Below are positions 1-12,900 of a stretch of DNA of 64,000 nt, piece by piece; position 1 is the first letter of the stretch; each line of letters begins with the position of its first letter. The position numbers were made by a program, and so were the translations under genes. The notes beneath the pieces are model-generated. The model was not told where the DNA came from. It made no database searches and saw only the letters and a list, made by a program, of their open reading frames with translations. Source of the DNA: Zygnema cylindricum (lineage: Eukaryota; Streptophyta; Zygnematophyceae; Zygnematales; Zygnemataceae); NCBI GenBank assembly GCA_037447655.1, contig JBBHKE010003428.1, positions 26,208 to 90,207 of the forward strand, given 5' to 3'.

Positions 1-1458
1 TCATAGACGTGACGCTTTGATTCACACACAAATATATGAGGGAAAGGTTCTATTTTTTTAATTTTTTTTCTTTGGTACATACGTTACCAACACATTATTT
101 TTATGTTCATATGTAAAGAGACCTTTACCAAACCAAATTTTGTATGTGCAAATAAATCTCAAATAATAGCCGAAACGCATAAAATGTTGGAAGTATTTCT
201 TCAGATTATAAATAGTGGTTGTTTAAGCCAACTCAAGGGAAATTAAATCGTGTGTATGGTGTCGTATGACAAAGATAAAAGAGCCCACTTTATTTTTGGC
301 GAATCGGGCAACAATGTGAGGGGTGCATTATCTTATTCACATTTACAATATGCAATTCATTTACAAAGTAACATTGTGTTTTTTTGTGGTCCACGCTGTT
401 CTTGTAATACGTCTTGAGATTTTGAAAGACCCAATAGAGTGCTTGGTTCACGAAATTGGCCATCTAAAATAAAGTCGGTTTAACAAAAAAAGATGTATTT
501 CTTAACACAAATTGAAGTGAAAGGGAACTTGTAAAGTGCAAAATATTTTTATCTTGCGAACTTACACTGAAGAAATATAGGTGGTTACGTAGCAAACTTG
601 AACGTGAATCGCTGTCAGCATTAGCTACAATAATTTATGTATTCCACGTCCCTCCGACCTCAACTAAAATTGATTAGTAGAATGAACCCCAATGCATATT
701 TCTTCACTCTACCATTGCAATGTTAAAAGTGCATCTTCGGTTTTCACGTGTGATCCTTTGCTAGATCACTGTTGACGCCGATTTACATGCCCAGCGTTCC
801 CTACTACACACTCATGCCGGTTACTGTAGTTTCAGCTTCATTGGGAAACGGATTTCCTCTAAAAAAAATATTTACACATGGGGTATCAAACCGCAGCTTG
901 AAGTGCTTTTCAAAACTCAATGAGCCAACGGCAAAACGCCAAAGCCAACCTCATCGTTTCAGTACGGTACCAGGGAAATCGTAGCTTTAATTGGTACGGA
1001 TAACACAATATCCCACCTGCGGCCGACGTCTAAAATTCTGGGTCATCAATCCTGTGGGCACTCCCCGACGGATTTGAACGCCGTCTAGTTCGACGAATTC
1101 ACGTTAGACCTTGCAGCTTCCTACGCACGGTTACATCCATTCCATGTTCAATTTAACAGGATCCTGGAGAACAGCCACATGTAAAACTCCACTGCCACAC
1201 TCGCCGAAGTGCACGTGCGAAGCTCTGTGCTAAAGAGTTCGGATATTCGCGCCATTCGTGCGACGTTTTCTATGCGACCCAGAAGTCAACCCTGATCGAC
1301 GGAGGAATCGCAAGAAACGCTCGTAAGGTCAACAGTCGGCCTCGTCGCTGACCGTACTGGTACAACAATCTATACTGTAACCCTAAAAGTACAGCTCTAC
1401 TGCTGATGCAATTCTTACGTTTCTGTACGTATCCGTACATTTTGCCATTCCATTGCTT
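1..1458. other. Upstream intergenic region, no gene recognised
   Basis: No reading frame here shows a recognisable protein or splice-consistent exon. The longest (772-984) is 70 codons of unremarkable composition. Bases 1-1000 are AT-rich; about 1000-1400 is clearly richer in GC and CpG, as expected of a promoter-proximal region, and contains GTAC motifs. Probably the promoter region of the metallopeptidase gene that follows. Confidence 0.5.
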
Positions 1459-1467
1459 TATAAATAG
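1459..1467 (+). promoter_or_regulatory. TATA box of the ERMP1-like gene
   Basis: The sequence TATAAATAG matches the plant TATA consensus. It lies 232 bases upstream of the ATG at 1691, so a transcription start near 1490 would leave a 5' leader of about 200 bases. A CT-rich, initiator-like stretch follows. Assigned from sequence and position only. Confidence 0.55.
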
Positions 1468-1690
1468 ACCTTCACCACTTTCAGTCTTCTCATTGCCCTC
1501 CAGCTATAGCTCTGTAGCTATCTAGCCGAAGCCCTAGCTGGAGGATTCATGAATTGAATATTGAATCGCTACTGAATATTTCATTACGTTTAAGTATTCC
1601 ATTCGCACGTGCTGGTTTTGAGCCTTACCAGTAGTCTATATTCTTAACTTTCTCACTCACTTTGCTCAGTTTTTGCAACTTCCAGTAGCC

Positions 1691-3008
1691 ATGGAAAACC
1701 TTCGCAGACGGAAGGTTTTCGGCCCTCCACCAAAACCTAACCAAGCTACTACTTCCGAACCTGAACCTAACCTAGAAGAGTCGAAAGACAAAAAACCTTC
1801 AGCTGTTCGGAAAACTAAACTGAAACCAAGGAACATGTTCCGCTCTTCTGCTGAGTTTTTAGTTTTGTTTGGTTCTTTGGTTTACATTGTATGGCTTATT
1901 TACAAGACTCACAATTCTCTTCCACAACCTAAAGACCGGGAAGTTCCTAAAGCTGTTTTTTCGGAAGACCGAGCTCAAATGGCTATGACTGTACTTGGTA
2001 GTCTCGGTTGCCGGGAGTTTTCATCAATGATATTGGAATTCGCGTCGGCGGTGAGATACAAGACGACTATTGATCCTGTTTTAAGCGAAGATTTTGTTTT
2101 TTCGTTTGCTTATTTGTTTTGTTTGAAGAAAAGATGCCTATTTTATCCTGTTTAGTATGAAGATTTTGTTTTCTAGTTTACTTGGTTGTTTTGCTTTAAG
2201 AAAAGTTTTCATCCCTGGGGCGTTTTACCCGCTACTTATTAAAGAAAATTGCAAGTAACTTTATTCCACATAGAGGCAAATATTGGAGTGGGTTTAGAGG
2301 GAGTGGAGCCCTGCTTGACATCAATAACGGTGCGAAGACTTAAATTGATTAGTCTTACTTAATATTAATAAATGCTTATTAATTTTATTAAATGCTGATA
2401 TTGATTAGTTTTAGTCAATGCCAATAAATGCTATTAACGTTAACAAAAGATTTGATTTGTTAATGCTTGTTGATGAATGCTAATAAATGTTAACGGATGT
2501 TAACGAATGTTATTGAATGTAAATGTATGTGTATGTGTCTGTGTTGATTAATGTTAGTGAATGTTAGTTAGTGTTAGTGTTCATAACTCTTCATTAGTTT
2601 TATGCTTTAGTATTATGAAGGGACATTTTCGTTACTGGTCAGCCTTGAAATGCATTATCAATCACTTTATTTGTCCCGCCAACAAAGGGACCCTCCCCCG
2701 TCCTCCCTTTATTAACCCGCGTGTTTTAAATATTGCTTCATTAAATAGTGTGGATTATGTGTGGGAAAAAAAGAAGGGACGGGGTTTGTTGGTGGGCAAT
2801 ATTGCGGATTCTTTTTCCCTGCGTGTTTATGTGTTCTCCAGCATTGTATTATTGTCATCAATGCTTTTTTTTTGTTCTTTTTGCCTCTTTGTTTTCAACA
2901 GAAATAGCAGTGTCATGTGGTAATGCGGAATGTTTTTTTTGGTTTTAATGACTTTTTTGATTACTATTGATGGTTCAACTTTTTTTTTTTTTTTTTTTTT
3001 TTTTCTTT

Positions 3009-3051
<43 letters not shown>

Positions 3052-6015
3052 TTTTTCTTTTTTTTTTTTTTTTTTTTTGCACTAGAACGTAGAACACCGC
3101 CTGTCCCTATTAGTGTTAATAGCACCGATTTGGTCACTGCTTCTTTTAGTCCAAAATCACAAAATAATGTTAATAACCTATTTAAGGGAGTGAACTACAA
3201 TCAGCCATGGTACCCTACACTACATAAGTATTGTTGATATTATTTGGCTTTAACACTAATCATTCCTTTTCACTAATAGGGATAGACAGTGTAGCGTAAG
3301 AGAACTCAAGTTGGTATTTCAATGTTAATTTATTTTGGTAGATTATTTGAGGGAGAGGGAGAAGGAGAGGGAGAGAGGGGGAAGAAGAGCAGACGAGAGA
3401 GAGGGAGAGGGAAGAAAGAGGAGATGGATAAAAAGAGGGAGAGCGAGAGGGAGATGGTAAGCTGAACATTTTTCATTCGAAATAATGTTCCAGGTTGGTT
3501 GGTGTTTTTTTTTTTTTTCTTACACCAGGAAGTACCTGAAGATGTAATACACTCCTGAATTGCACACTACTATACACCTAAATATGTCTACCTCTTTACA
3601 CCCCCTAGTTTTCTTCTTGATTGAATTAATGAAGGGAGGTTTTTTTTTGTTCATTTGAACTGCCTTTTTTGTAATTTCAGATATTTGGATATTACTCAAA
3701 AAAAATAATTGGTTTTTTCCCAAAATGATTATTAAAAGTTCAAAATCCTGGTTTGTACTGTAGTCTTATAATGCCGTGCATTATCTTGATAGCGGGTCAT
3801 TAATTATAAACAATACCATTTATTTATTTGCTTTTGTTTTCAGGATACCAAAATGTTATTGAAACATATTAAGACTAAGGACGTTCCAAAAACTGTGGAT
3901 ATGGAGATGGAATGGCACGTGGCGAAATCTGGTTGGATACCTTATGAAGGGAAAAGTGTAATTTATGATAGTTTGCGAAATCTCGTTGTTCGGTTAAGTC
4001 CAAAGGGAAAGCCGGAGGCGAAAGAGAATGCTATTCTTGTTTCGACTCACATTGATTCGATCAAATTTACGTAAGTATATATATATATAGATATATATGG
4101 GTCATCGGAGGAGGGAGAGAGGGAGAGAGGGAGAGGATTTTGTTTTGACGTACCTTGGTCAATTTTCTTAAAACAAAGTGAGTTATACCGTGAGTCAAAA
4201 AAGGCCTTGGAGAATTTGAGAACTTCGTATGTGATGAAAGACATTAATCAATAACATTTTTTTTTGCATTTAATTTAAGAATTGTAGGATGAATAATTAT
4301 ATTTAGGCTTCTTAAAGTGGAAATTTTACATTATATTTAGGCTTTTTACAGTGGAAATTTCGCATTACAACTGTGACCTTCACAAAGCATTATTTCTTTG
4401 CAAACCTCAATGTTTTGTGAACTGTACACCGTGAATCGTAATTAGCGTTAATATTTTTTTCGCCACTGAAAACATCTTTTCTCCGTACACATTTGTCCAA
4501 TTTTCAATTTAAGACCGCCATTCGTAAGCTGAGCATATAACCTTTCAACCGCAACCGTCAGATCCACAATCCGACAAGTGTGGATGGAGAAAAGATGTTT
4601 TAAGAGGTGAAAAAAACATTAACGCTAATTACGATTCACGGTGTAGCTGATTATAACTCACAATGACATGAAATCCCCTCGAATTCTAGGTTATTATTAC
4701 ACAAATACATATATCTCCATCAACATTGTAGGTGATTATGACCAATATTATTGCTATATATGATTATTACTGATATTTATGATTAAATCCCATTAAATTT
4801 TACGTTTTTTCTTCAACTCACATGGAAAAAAAAGCGTGTTTTGCCTGTTTTATTAGTGTTGGAGCCGGAGACTCCCTTTTATGATTAAATCCCATTAAAT
4901 TTTACGTTTTTTCTTCAATTGACATGAAAAAAAACCGTTTTTGCCTGTTTTATTAGAGTTGGAGCCGGAGACTCCCTTTCCAATATTGCGACAATGATCG
5001 AATTGGTTCGAAATATGGCTCAAATCGCCGACCAGTTTGTGAACTCCATTATTTTTCTTTTTAATACAGGGGAGGAGGAGGGATTAATGGGGGCTCACGC
5101 TTTCATTAGAAAAGTGAGTGAAAGAGAAATTTTGGGAGATACAGGATGTCTTGAAGCTGTGTTCTTCTCTCTCTCTCTCTCTCTCTCTACAACCCCTATC
5201 TTCTCTACCTCTTTCTCCTGCTCTTTGTTTCTCCACTGCCATTTCCTTCTCTTTTCCTCTTGTTCCCCCCTCTTTTCTCTTTTATTTTTGTCCAATATAT
5301 AGGGGAAAATGGAGAGGGAGAGTGCTACTTTACCTCTCGCTTCTGTGAATCTTTGTGGAAGGACTGTGAAAGCATGAGGGCATGGCAAATGGGAGGGCGG
5401 GAGGGGAGAAAAAGAGAGAGGAGAAAGGGAAAGGGATAGTGAACGTAGAAAAGGAAGGTTAAGAGTGTAAATTGATGTGTTATTGGTGAGTTTAACTGGT
5501 TTAAGTTCCTTGAGGTTAGAATTTTTTGAATATGAAAACCAGCTTGGCGTTCTTGACTTTCTTGACAATGTGTCGATAACTTAGTCTTCTCTTTTCTGAC
5601 CATCTCGACTATCTTGGTTGTCAGTATTTTGTTTTGTCTGACCATCTTGACTTGTCTTTGTATCCAATATCTTCTAGTCTCTTACATTATTGACTTTTGT
5701 GGTCTGTGTCAATGATTTGTCTTTTCTGACCATCTTGACTTTTGTGGATGAGGTGAAAATTTGTCTTTTCTGACCATTTGACTTTTGTGGTTGCAGTGAT
5801 AATTTGTCTTTTCTGACCATCTTGACTTTTGTGGTTGCAGTGATAATTTGTCTTTTCTGACCAGCTTGACCTTGGTTGTCGTGTCAATAATATGTCTTTT
5901 CTGACCTTGTCGTTAATCCAAATTGTGACGTGACAGCATCGATGGGCGAGCACCATTCGTTCTTTTGTGAACCTTGAAGCCATGGGAGTAGGAGGACCAT
6001 CTGTGATTTTTCAGG

Positions 6016-6046
<31 letters not shown>

Positions 6047-7251
6047 GTTTTTTTATATATGTTAACATGTTTATTTTATTCATTTACATTTCCACTTATT
6101 TTCACTCTTATTATTTTGGACCGTGAACTTTCCTATTCAACCCTAAACCGCCCACCCTTTTTTTTTTTTTCCCACCATCATTATTCTGGTTCTTATTGTC
6201 TGATTTTTCAAAGTGTATTGTTACACTTAGGTTTCGTTTTTAGTATTTCTTTTAGTTTTTTTTTTCAAACAATGTTTTCCCCTCCTTTTTTTCCGGCAAT
6301 AACGAAATTTAATTTCTGTTTTATGAGAAATAAAACTTTAAAGTGTGGACGGAATTTTATTTGTGACTTCACATCAATTATTGTGGATGTTCTTATTTAT
6401 ATGCGTTAATCACGTCTTCAAAATTTAATATTGAGTTTTCTTACATTTAAATAGCGTGATATATATCATCCTATGCATGGAAAATGTTTCACATTAACTT
6501 TTATGGTTCTTTTCAATTTCCTGTTTTTTTTCTAATCTTTCATGGTTCAAATCAGTTTTTAGTTTTTCATCTCTTGTATTTTTCCTCGTTCAAATCAATT
6601 TTTTGATTTGTTCTTTTTGTAGTCCGCAGTGTGACATCTACAATGCTTTTCCAAAGCTGGTTTGAAAATTTTAGATGAGTAACTATGGTGAGTGATGTGT
6701 GCATTATTGTTGTTTTTGCTATTTTTATTGCAATTTAGTTTTAAAGAATTAGTGGCCATAGTTCACCTATTTTATTTTTTTATTTTTTATGTCGCTGATT
6801 TTAGTATTCTATCTTGGGAGTACTACTTTTTACACATGGCTGTAATGGCTTGTATCTGTTTTATTTCCCCTTCTTTCTTTCTTTCTTTCTTTCTTTCCAT
6901 TTTTCTTCCTCCCTCCCTTTCTCCCTCCTTCCCTCCTTTTCCTCTTTTCTCCAATGTCTTTGAAGGGATATCCTTCCGGTTGGCTTGTAAAAGAATTCTG
7001 CAAAGTGGCGCCTTATCCCGCGACTGCAATTATAGCTCAGGTATCCCTCCCTCCCTCCAACCCTCCCTCTCTCTTTTTTTTCTCTATTGCCCGCGCTCTT
7101 TCCCTCGTTCCCTCAACTTTGCTTAGGATATGCCTCCCTCCCCCTCTGTTTCTGTCTCTCGTTTCTCGCTCACACTTTCTCACAGGAACGGTCCCTTTTT
7201 GCGTTGATCAAAAATGATTTTCATTTTTGTATCCACACTGAATTTTGATAT

Positions 7252-7330
<79 letters not shown>

Positions 7331-7974
7331 GCAGGATGTATTTCATACTGGTTTGATTGGGTCCATGACAGATTTTCAAGTTTATCATAAAGAAGGAAAT
7401 TTATCTGGTCTTGATTTTGCTTTTACCGAGAACGCGGGAGTCTACCACACAAAAGTACTTTTTTTTTTTTTTGCCTTTTGTTCAATATTTTTTTGTCGTT
7501 TCTTTTTTCTTGTTTTCAATGGATTTTTTACTTTCTTTTGTATGAGGCACTTAATTGTTTTTTCTGTTGCCTTTTCTTTGGGGTTTTTTAGTTCCTTTTT
7601 TTTTTTACCTTGTGGTAATTCATTTTTGTCTCTGGTATATATATTTTTGCCTCCAGGTTTTTTCCGAGTTTTTTGAGGTTTATGTTTTCTTTCGATTGCA
7701 ATTCTGTTTGCTTTTATGTTTCTCATTTTTTTTGCTTTTTTTGCTTTTATTTTGTTTTTTTCTTGTTTTTTTGTTTTCAGTTTGACCAAGTTTCATTAAT
7801 TCGAGACGGTTCCATTCAACATTTGGGCGATAATTTAAACGCTTTATTAAAAAGTGTTGCCAAGTCTCCCGAATTGGCGAATCAGACTCCGGGAAATTAT
7901 CCAACCTCAAGAAATGAAGTGATTTATTTCGATATCCTGGTGAGTTCCATGTTCAAATTCTGTTTCAGTTTCAG

Positions 7975-8064
<90 letters not shown>

Positions 8065-9878
8065 CCTTTTTCTCACTTTTTTTCTCCCTTTTTCTCTCTC
8101 TCACTCACTGTCTCTCTCTCCCCCACCCTCACTCTCTCTCTGTGTGTTTAGTTGCATTCAATGCTCAGAGTTTCAAAGAATGATCACAGCTGTATTACAT
8201 TGGCTTGATTTTGTCTTTTTTTTTCTTTTTTTTTCTTTTTCTTATGCTATTTTTTTTTTGGTTTTCTTTTATACTCCTTTTGCTTTTTTTTCTTCTTAAT
8301 TTCCTCTTTAATCTTTTTCACTGTTTTTCCATTTAAATGTCTATTAAGTAGTTGAATTACTGTCAGGAAAAAAAACTCCAAGCTAATACGGTGTAAAATG
8401 TCATTTTTTTTTTGTTTACTTTGTTTTTGTCTTTTTCTATCTTTGTTGGCACTAATTCCGATGTGACATGTAGTCTTTCCTCTTTTACCTTGTTCTTTCC
8501 TTTTCTGTCTTTGTTAAGATCTCGGAAAAGTTCTTTCGTGACTTTGTTTTCCTTTTTGTCACAAGTGTTTTTTTTTTGGGTGTCTTTTTTTTTTAATGTT
8601 TGCCATTTGTTTTACGTTTCGAAATCAGTTTGTGACTTCTTCTTCCTTTTCTTGTTTTGTGACGATTATTTGTTTGTTTTATTTTGATCCTACAGGGAAA
8701 ATTCATGATTATTTGTTTGTTTTATGTTTTCTACAGGGAAAATTTATGTTTGTGGTATCCGCCTCAGCGGCTCAAATAGTATATTTAATCGTAGCAAGTC
8801 AAGCTTTTCTTACCTTAGCCCCGATTGTCGTGGGACCCAAAACCGGACAACCGACTGCCTTTTTCCTCACACTTTTTACCATTTTTCTCACTCTCTTTTT
8901 TGGAATTCTTTTTCCTTTCATTGTCGGTTACATTCTTCCCTTCGTTTGCGTTCATCCTATACCCTATTTAGACCACAAGGAACTTATTTTTGGCTTATTT
9001 GGGGCTCCGGCTTTTGCCGGAGCTCTGATTGGACAAATGATTGGTCGGAGATTTTTATGTTCTCATTTGACTAAAAAGAGTGAGAGAAAAGAGAGAGAGG
9101 AGAAGGAGAAAAAAACGCAGAAGGACAGGAGAGAGAAGTTTCAAAAAAGTGATTCGAATGAAGTTAATAATATGAAGGATGGCAATAGCGAAGAGGTATC
9201 AACGAAGGAAGAGACCATAAATAGTGTGGAGAAAATTGATGGTGGAGAGAAGGAAAATGGCTGTAAGAGTAGTGGAGAGACAGGAAAAGGAGGAGAAGGA
9301 GAAGGAGGAGGAGGAGATTATGAGAGTTTACAGCAAAAATATGAGAAAAATCTGGAGAAAGAGTATCTTATCGAGTGGGAAACGGAACGGTGGTTATATG
9401 TGGGAGGACTTGTTTTGTGGTTAATTTTGATGTTGGTGTCAGCAAGTATGAGACTGGGAACCGCCTTTTTTGCCTGTGTTTGGCTTCTTTTTCCGGCTCT
9501 TTCTTGTAAGTAATCCAGTTTTTTTTTTGGGTTTGCAATATCTTTTTCAAAGTCGTCCTTCTTTTTCTTTCTCTCACCTCTCTCCTTTTTCTGCCTTTGT
9601 GTGGCTTCTTTCTCCTGCTCTCTCTCTCGTAAGTTTAGTTCTTTTTCTAGGTTTTCATGATCCTGTGGTTAGTTTCTCCTTATTTTTCATTCTCTCCTTC
9701 TCTCCCTTGTCTTCATTTTCCGGCTTTCTCTTGATTTGTTTCTTTTGGGCTTTTAAGATCTCATATGCTTTTCATCTTCTCCCTCTTTCTCTCTCGTAAC
9801 TTCTCCTTTTTTTGGTTTTGTGTGGCTTCTTTTCCTAGTGAGGTATTTGTGTAAGGAAGTCAACGAGGCCATGGTTCA

Positions 9879-9931
<53 letters not shown>

Positions 9932-12900
9932 CACTTTCTTTCTTTTAAGGGCCTCTTACTTGGGAGATGGACCAGAGAGAGAGCGGGAGAGAGTGGGAGG
10001 GAGAGGGAGAGTTATAGGGAGGAAGAAACAGGCATGGTATGGGGAAAGAGAGAGGGACGGAGAGGGGGAGGGAGAGGGAGTGGCAGGGGAAGGGAGAGGG
10101 AGAGGGAGGGGGAGGGGGAGGGAGAGGGGGAGGGAGAGGAGGGAGGGGGAGGGGGAGGGGGAGGGAGAGGGGGAAGGGAAGAGGGAGGGGGAGGGAGAGG
10201 TCGATTAAGTAAAAGTAAGTTTGACTTAAATATGATTTTTTTTGTAAAAGTAAGTTTGACTTAAATATGAAATTTTTTGATGACAGACGGGGCATTACAA
10301 TCGAACAAAATCGGCGAGCCTCCCTCTTGTGGTCTAAAAGTATATACTTTTCTTATTGGAATACTGATTCCTATTCTCACTAGTACAAATCTCCTTCTTC
10401 GAATCCCGGCTGTTCTCGTCTCCATGATGGGAAGAATCGATAAGTAAGTCAATTGTATTTTTCTGCACTTTTTGGAGGGAGAAGGAGAGGGAGAGATATT
10501 TCTGGAGTGAGTACTCATTCCAATTCTGATTTCTACAAATTTCGTGATAAGAATTCTGACTGTTTCTCTCCACCATGATGGGGAAAATGGGTCAGGAAGT
10601 TAATGTTCATACTTTTTTGTTCGTATTTTTTTTTTTGTGTTTATGGGTTTCAGGAATCCGGGAAGTGTGGAACCTTGGCAAGCCAATGGGGTGGTAGCAG
10701 TTATGGTGGGATTACTTTTTGTTATCACTATCATTTACCTCTTACCTCTCGCTCATAGAGGAGGTAAGTTTCTTCTAATTTTAGATTTTTGTCATTTTAG
10801 GTTTTTTTCATTTTAGGGTTTTGTATTCGTTGGGTTTTTCATTCTATTGGGTTCTGTAATTTTTATGGATGGTTCTACTTTTAGGTTTTTTGTAATCTTA
10901 GGTGTTTCTAGAGTAGATTTTTTGTAAAAATAGTTTTTTTCTCACTTAAGTTTTTGTAAGTTAAGGTTGTTTTTAGCGAACAGCTTTATGGTAGTTATGA
11001 GGTCTCTTTTTTGATTTTTTTTTTAAAAGAACATGTTCTTGCTTTAAAAAACTTAACAATCCCTAGAATAACCCAAAAAAAGTATTAAAAAACCATAGAA
11101 AAGAATATCAGTTTTTGCTGTTGGGTAAGTTTTCTCTGTGTAGCAAAGAACACGTTACATCTAAAAATGTTACATCACGTTCAATTTAATGACATTTTTA
11201 CCTCTTACCTCTTACCCTCTTACCTCTTACCCTCTTACCACTTACCCTCTTACCTCTGACCCTCTTACCCTCTTACCCTCTTACCCTCTTACCCTCTTAC
11301 CCTCTTACCCTCTTACCCTCTTACCCTCTTACCCTCTTATCTCTTACCCTTTTACCTTTTATCCTCTTTCCTCTTACCCTCTTACCTCTTACTCTCTTAC
11401 TCTCTTACATCTTACTTTTCCCTGATTGGCAGTGGTAACAGTGTGGATGGTTTCTCGTTTGTTCCAAAGTTTTTTGAGGGAAGAAAATCATTTTTTGTTT
11501 CAAGTAATTATTCATTTATTAATTTTATAAAAAGAGTACATTTTATATCCAATTTTTTTTGAATGACTCAGTGAATAGGTCTGCACTTTACATAAGTAAC
11601 TGATAATTTTTCCAGATTGTCAATACGTCTTTCTTAACTATTGAATCTTGGTTTTTTTTGTTTTGCTATTCAATATGGAGGTCGAGAAAACTTTTTAAGT
11701 TTTTTTACAGTTTCCAAAAATTGAGTTTATTTTTAGTTTTTGATAATTTGATTGAATTTGCACCCACACAGTGTTTCCTTTGCTTTTTTAGTCCAGAATG
11801 TCCACATCGTCCTTTTTTTTTCTTTTTTGTCTCTAAATTTTGCTCTCATCATCTTTTCTCTTCTCTCACCTTTTCTCACCTTTTCTCTCGTCTCTCATCT
11901 TTTCTCTTCTCTCATCTTTTGTTCCTTTTCTTGTCTTTTTGTACAGGTGGCGCTTCTATATTGGTTTTTCTTTCTCTTTTACTAACATCAGCATCCATTC
12001 TAATCGTGGCTTTTGAGGGAGTCCCAGCATTTAGCGAGAAAGCTCCTAAAGAAATAGTGGTAAGAAAGCAAAAAACCAATGAAGAAAAATTGTTGTGGTT
12101 GGTTTTTTTTTGTTTGTTTTCCCTTAGAAAAGAGGGAAGTAATTGCTATTTTTCCCGTGTCGTTCACATTTCTAAATTTGGAAATTCTGATAAACCGGAA
12201 GGATAAAAGAAATATGGCAGGGAGGGAGAGGGAGAGAGATGTAAGGAAAACAGTAATGTTGATGCGAAATTAGAATATATAATTCTAAGCGCGAGGAGAC
12301 GTGGCAGATTGTAGTCCACTCCCTTCAATAGTGTTGCTAACACTACTTGATGATTTTTGGCCACAAAAAGCCAAAAAGTGATGACCGAATTAGTGTTATT
12401 AACTTTAGTACCAACGGGCAGTGTACTATTTACTTTAAAAACATAAAATCATAGTTTTTTATATACTGTCACTATATCTCAAATAGTAGTAAACCTCCTT
12501 ATTTTGGAACTTAAAGCAGCCATTATCTGATTGTGGACAAATTGACTGCATAATAAAACTGTTTTCAACGGAGTAAAGACAAAATACATTCAGTTCTGTG
12601 TTGTTTTTTTGCATTTTGGGAAGATTTATTTTTAAAGTAAGAAAAAAAGTGTCCCGTAGAAGTCGAACTTCATGTAAATTTTTTCAATATCAGTTTTTGT
12701 TCTAAAGAAAGATGCCTAAGAGGTAAAAATGGAAAGCCTGTTTTAGTCAATCTAAAGTAGCGGAAATTTTCACTTTGCTTTTGTCGTTCATGACAGGCTG
12801 TCACTCTTTATCCCAATCTTGTTGAATTGCAAAGTTTAAAAAAAATAGACATAGAAATCCTGTTTTAATCAATCTACGGATTTTTTTTGAAATGAACGCC

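Noticed and set aside
772-984. 70-codon open frame upstream of the metallopeptidase
   Set aside because: No recognisable features, splice support or codon bias; length is expected by chance.
1050-1160. tRNA-like T-arm (GACGGCGTTCAAATCCGTC) on the minus strand
   Set aside because: The loop is nine bases, and no matching acceptor stem, anticodon arm or D arm can be folded around it.
5095-5645. Overlapping Ser/Leu- and Glu/Arg-rich frames in intron 3
   Set aside because: Arise from CT/GA-rich simple sequence.
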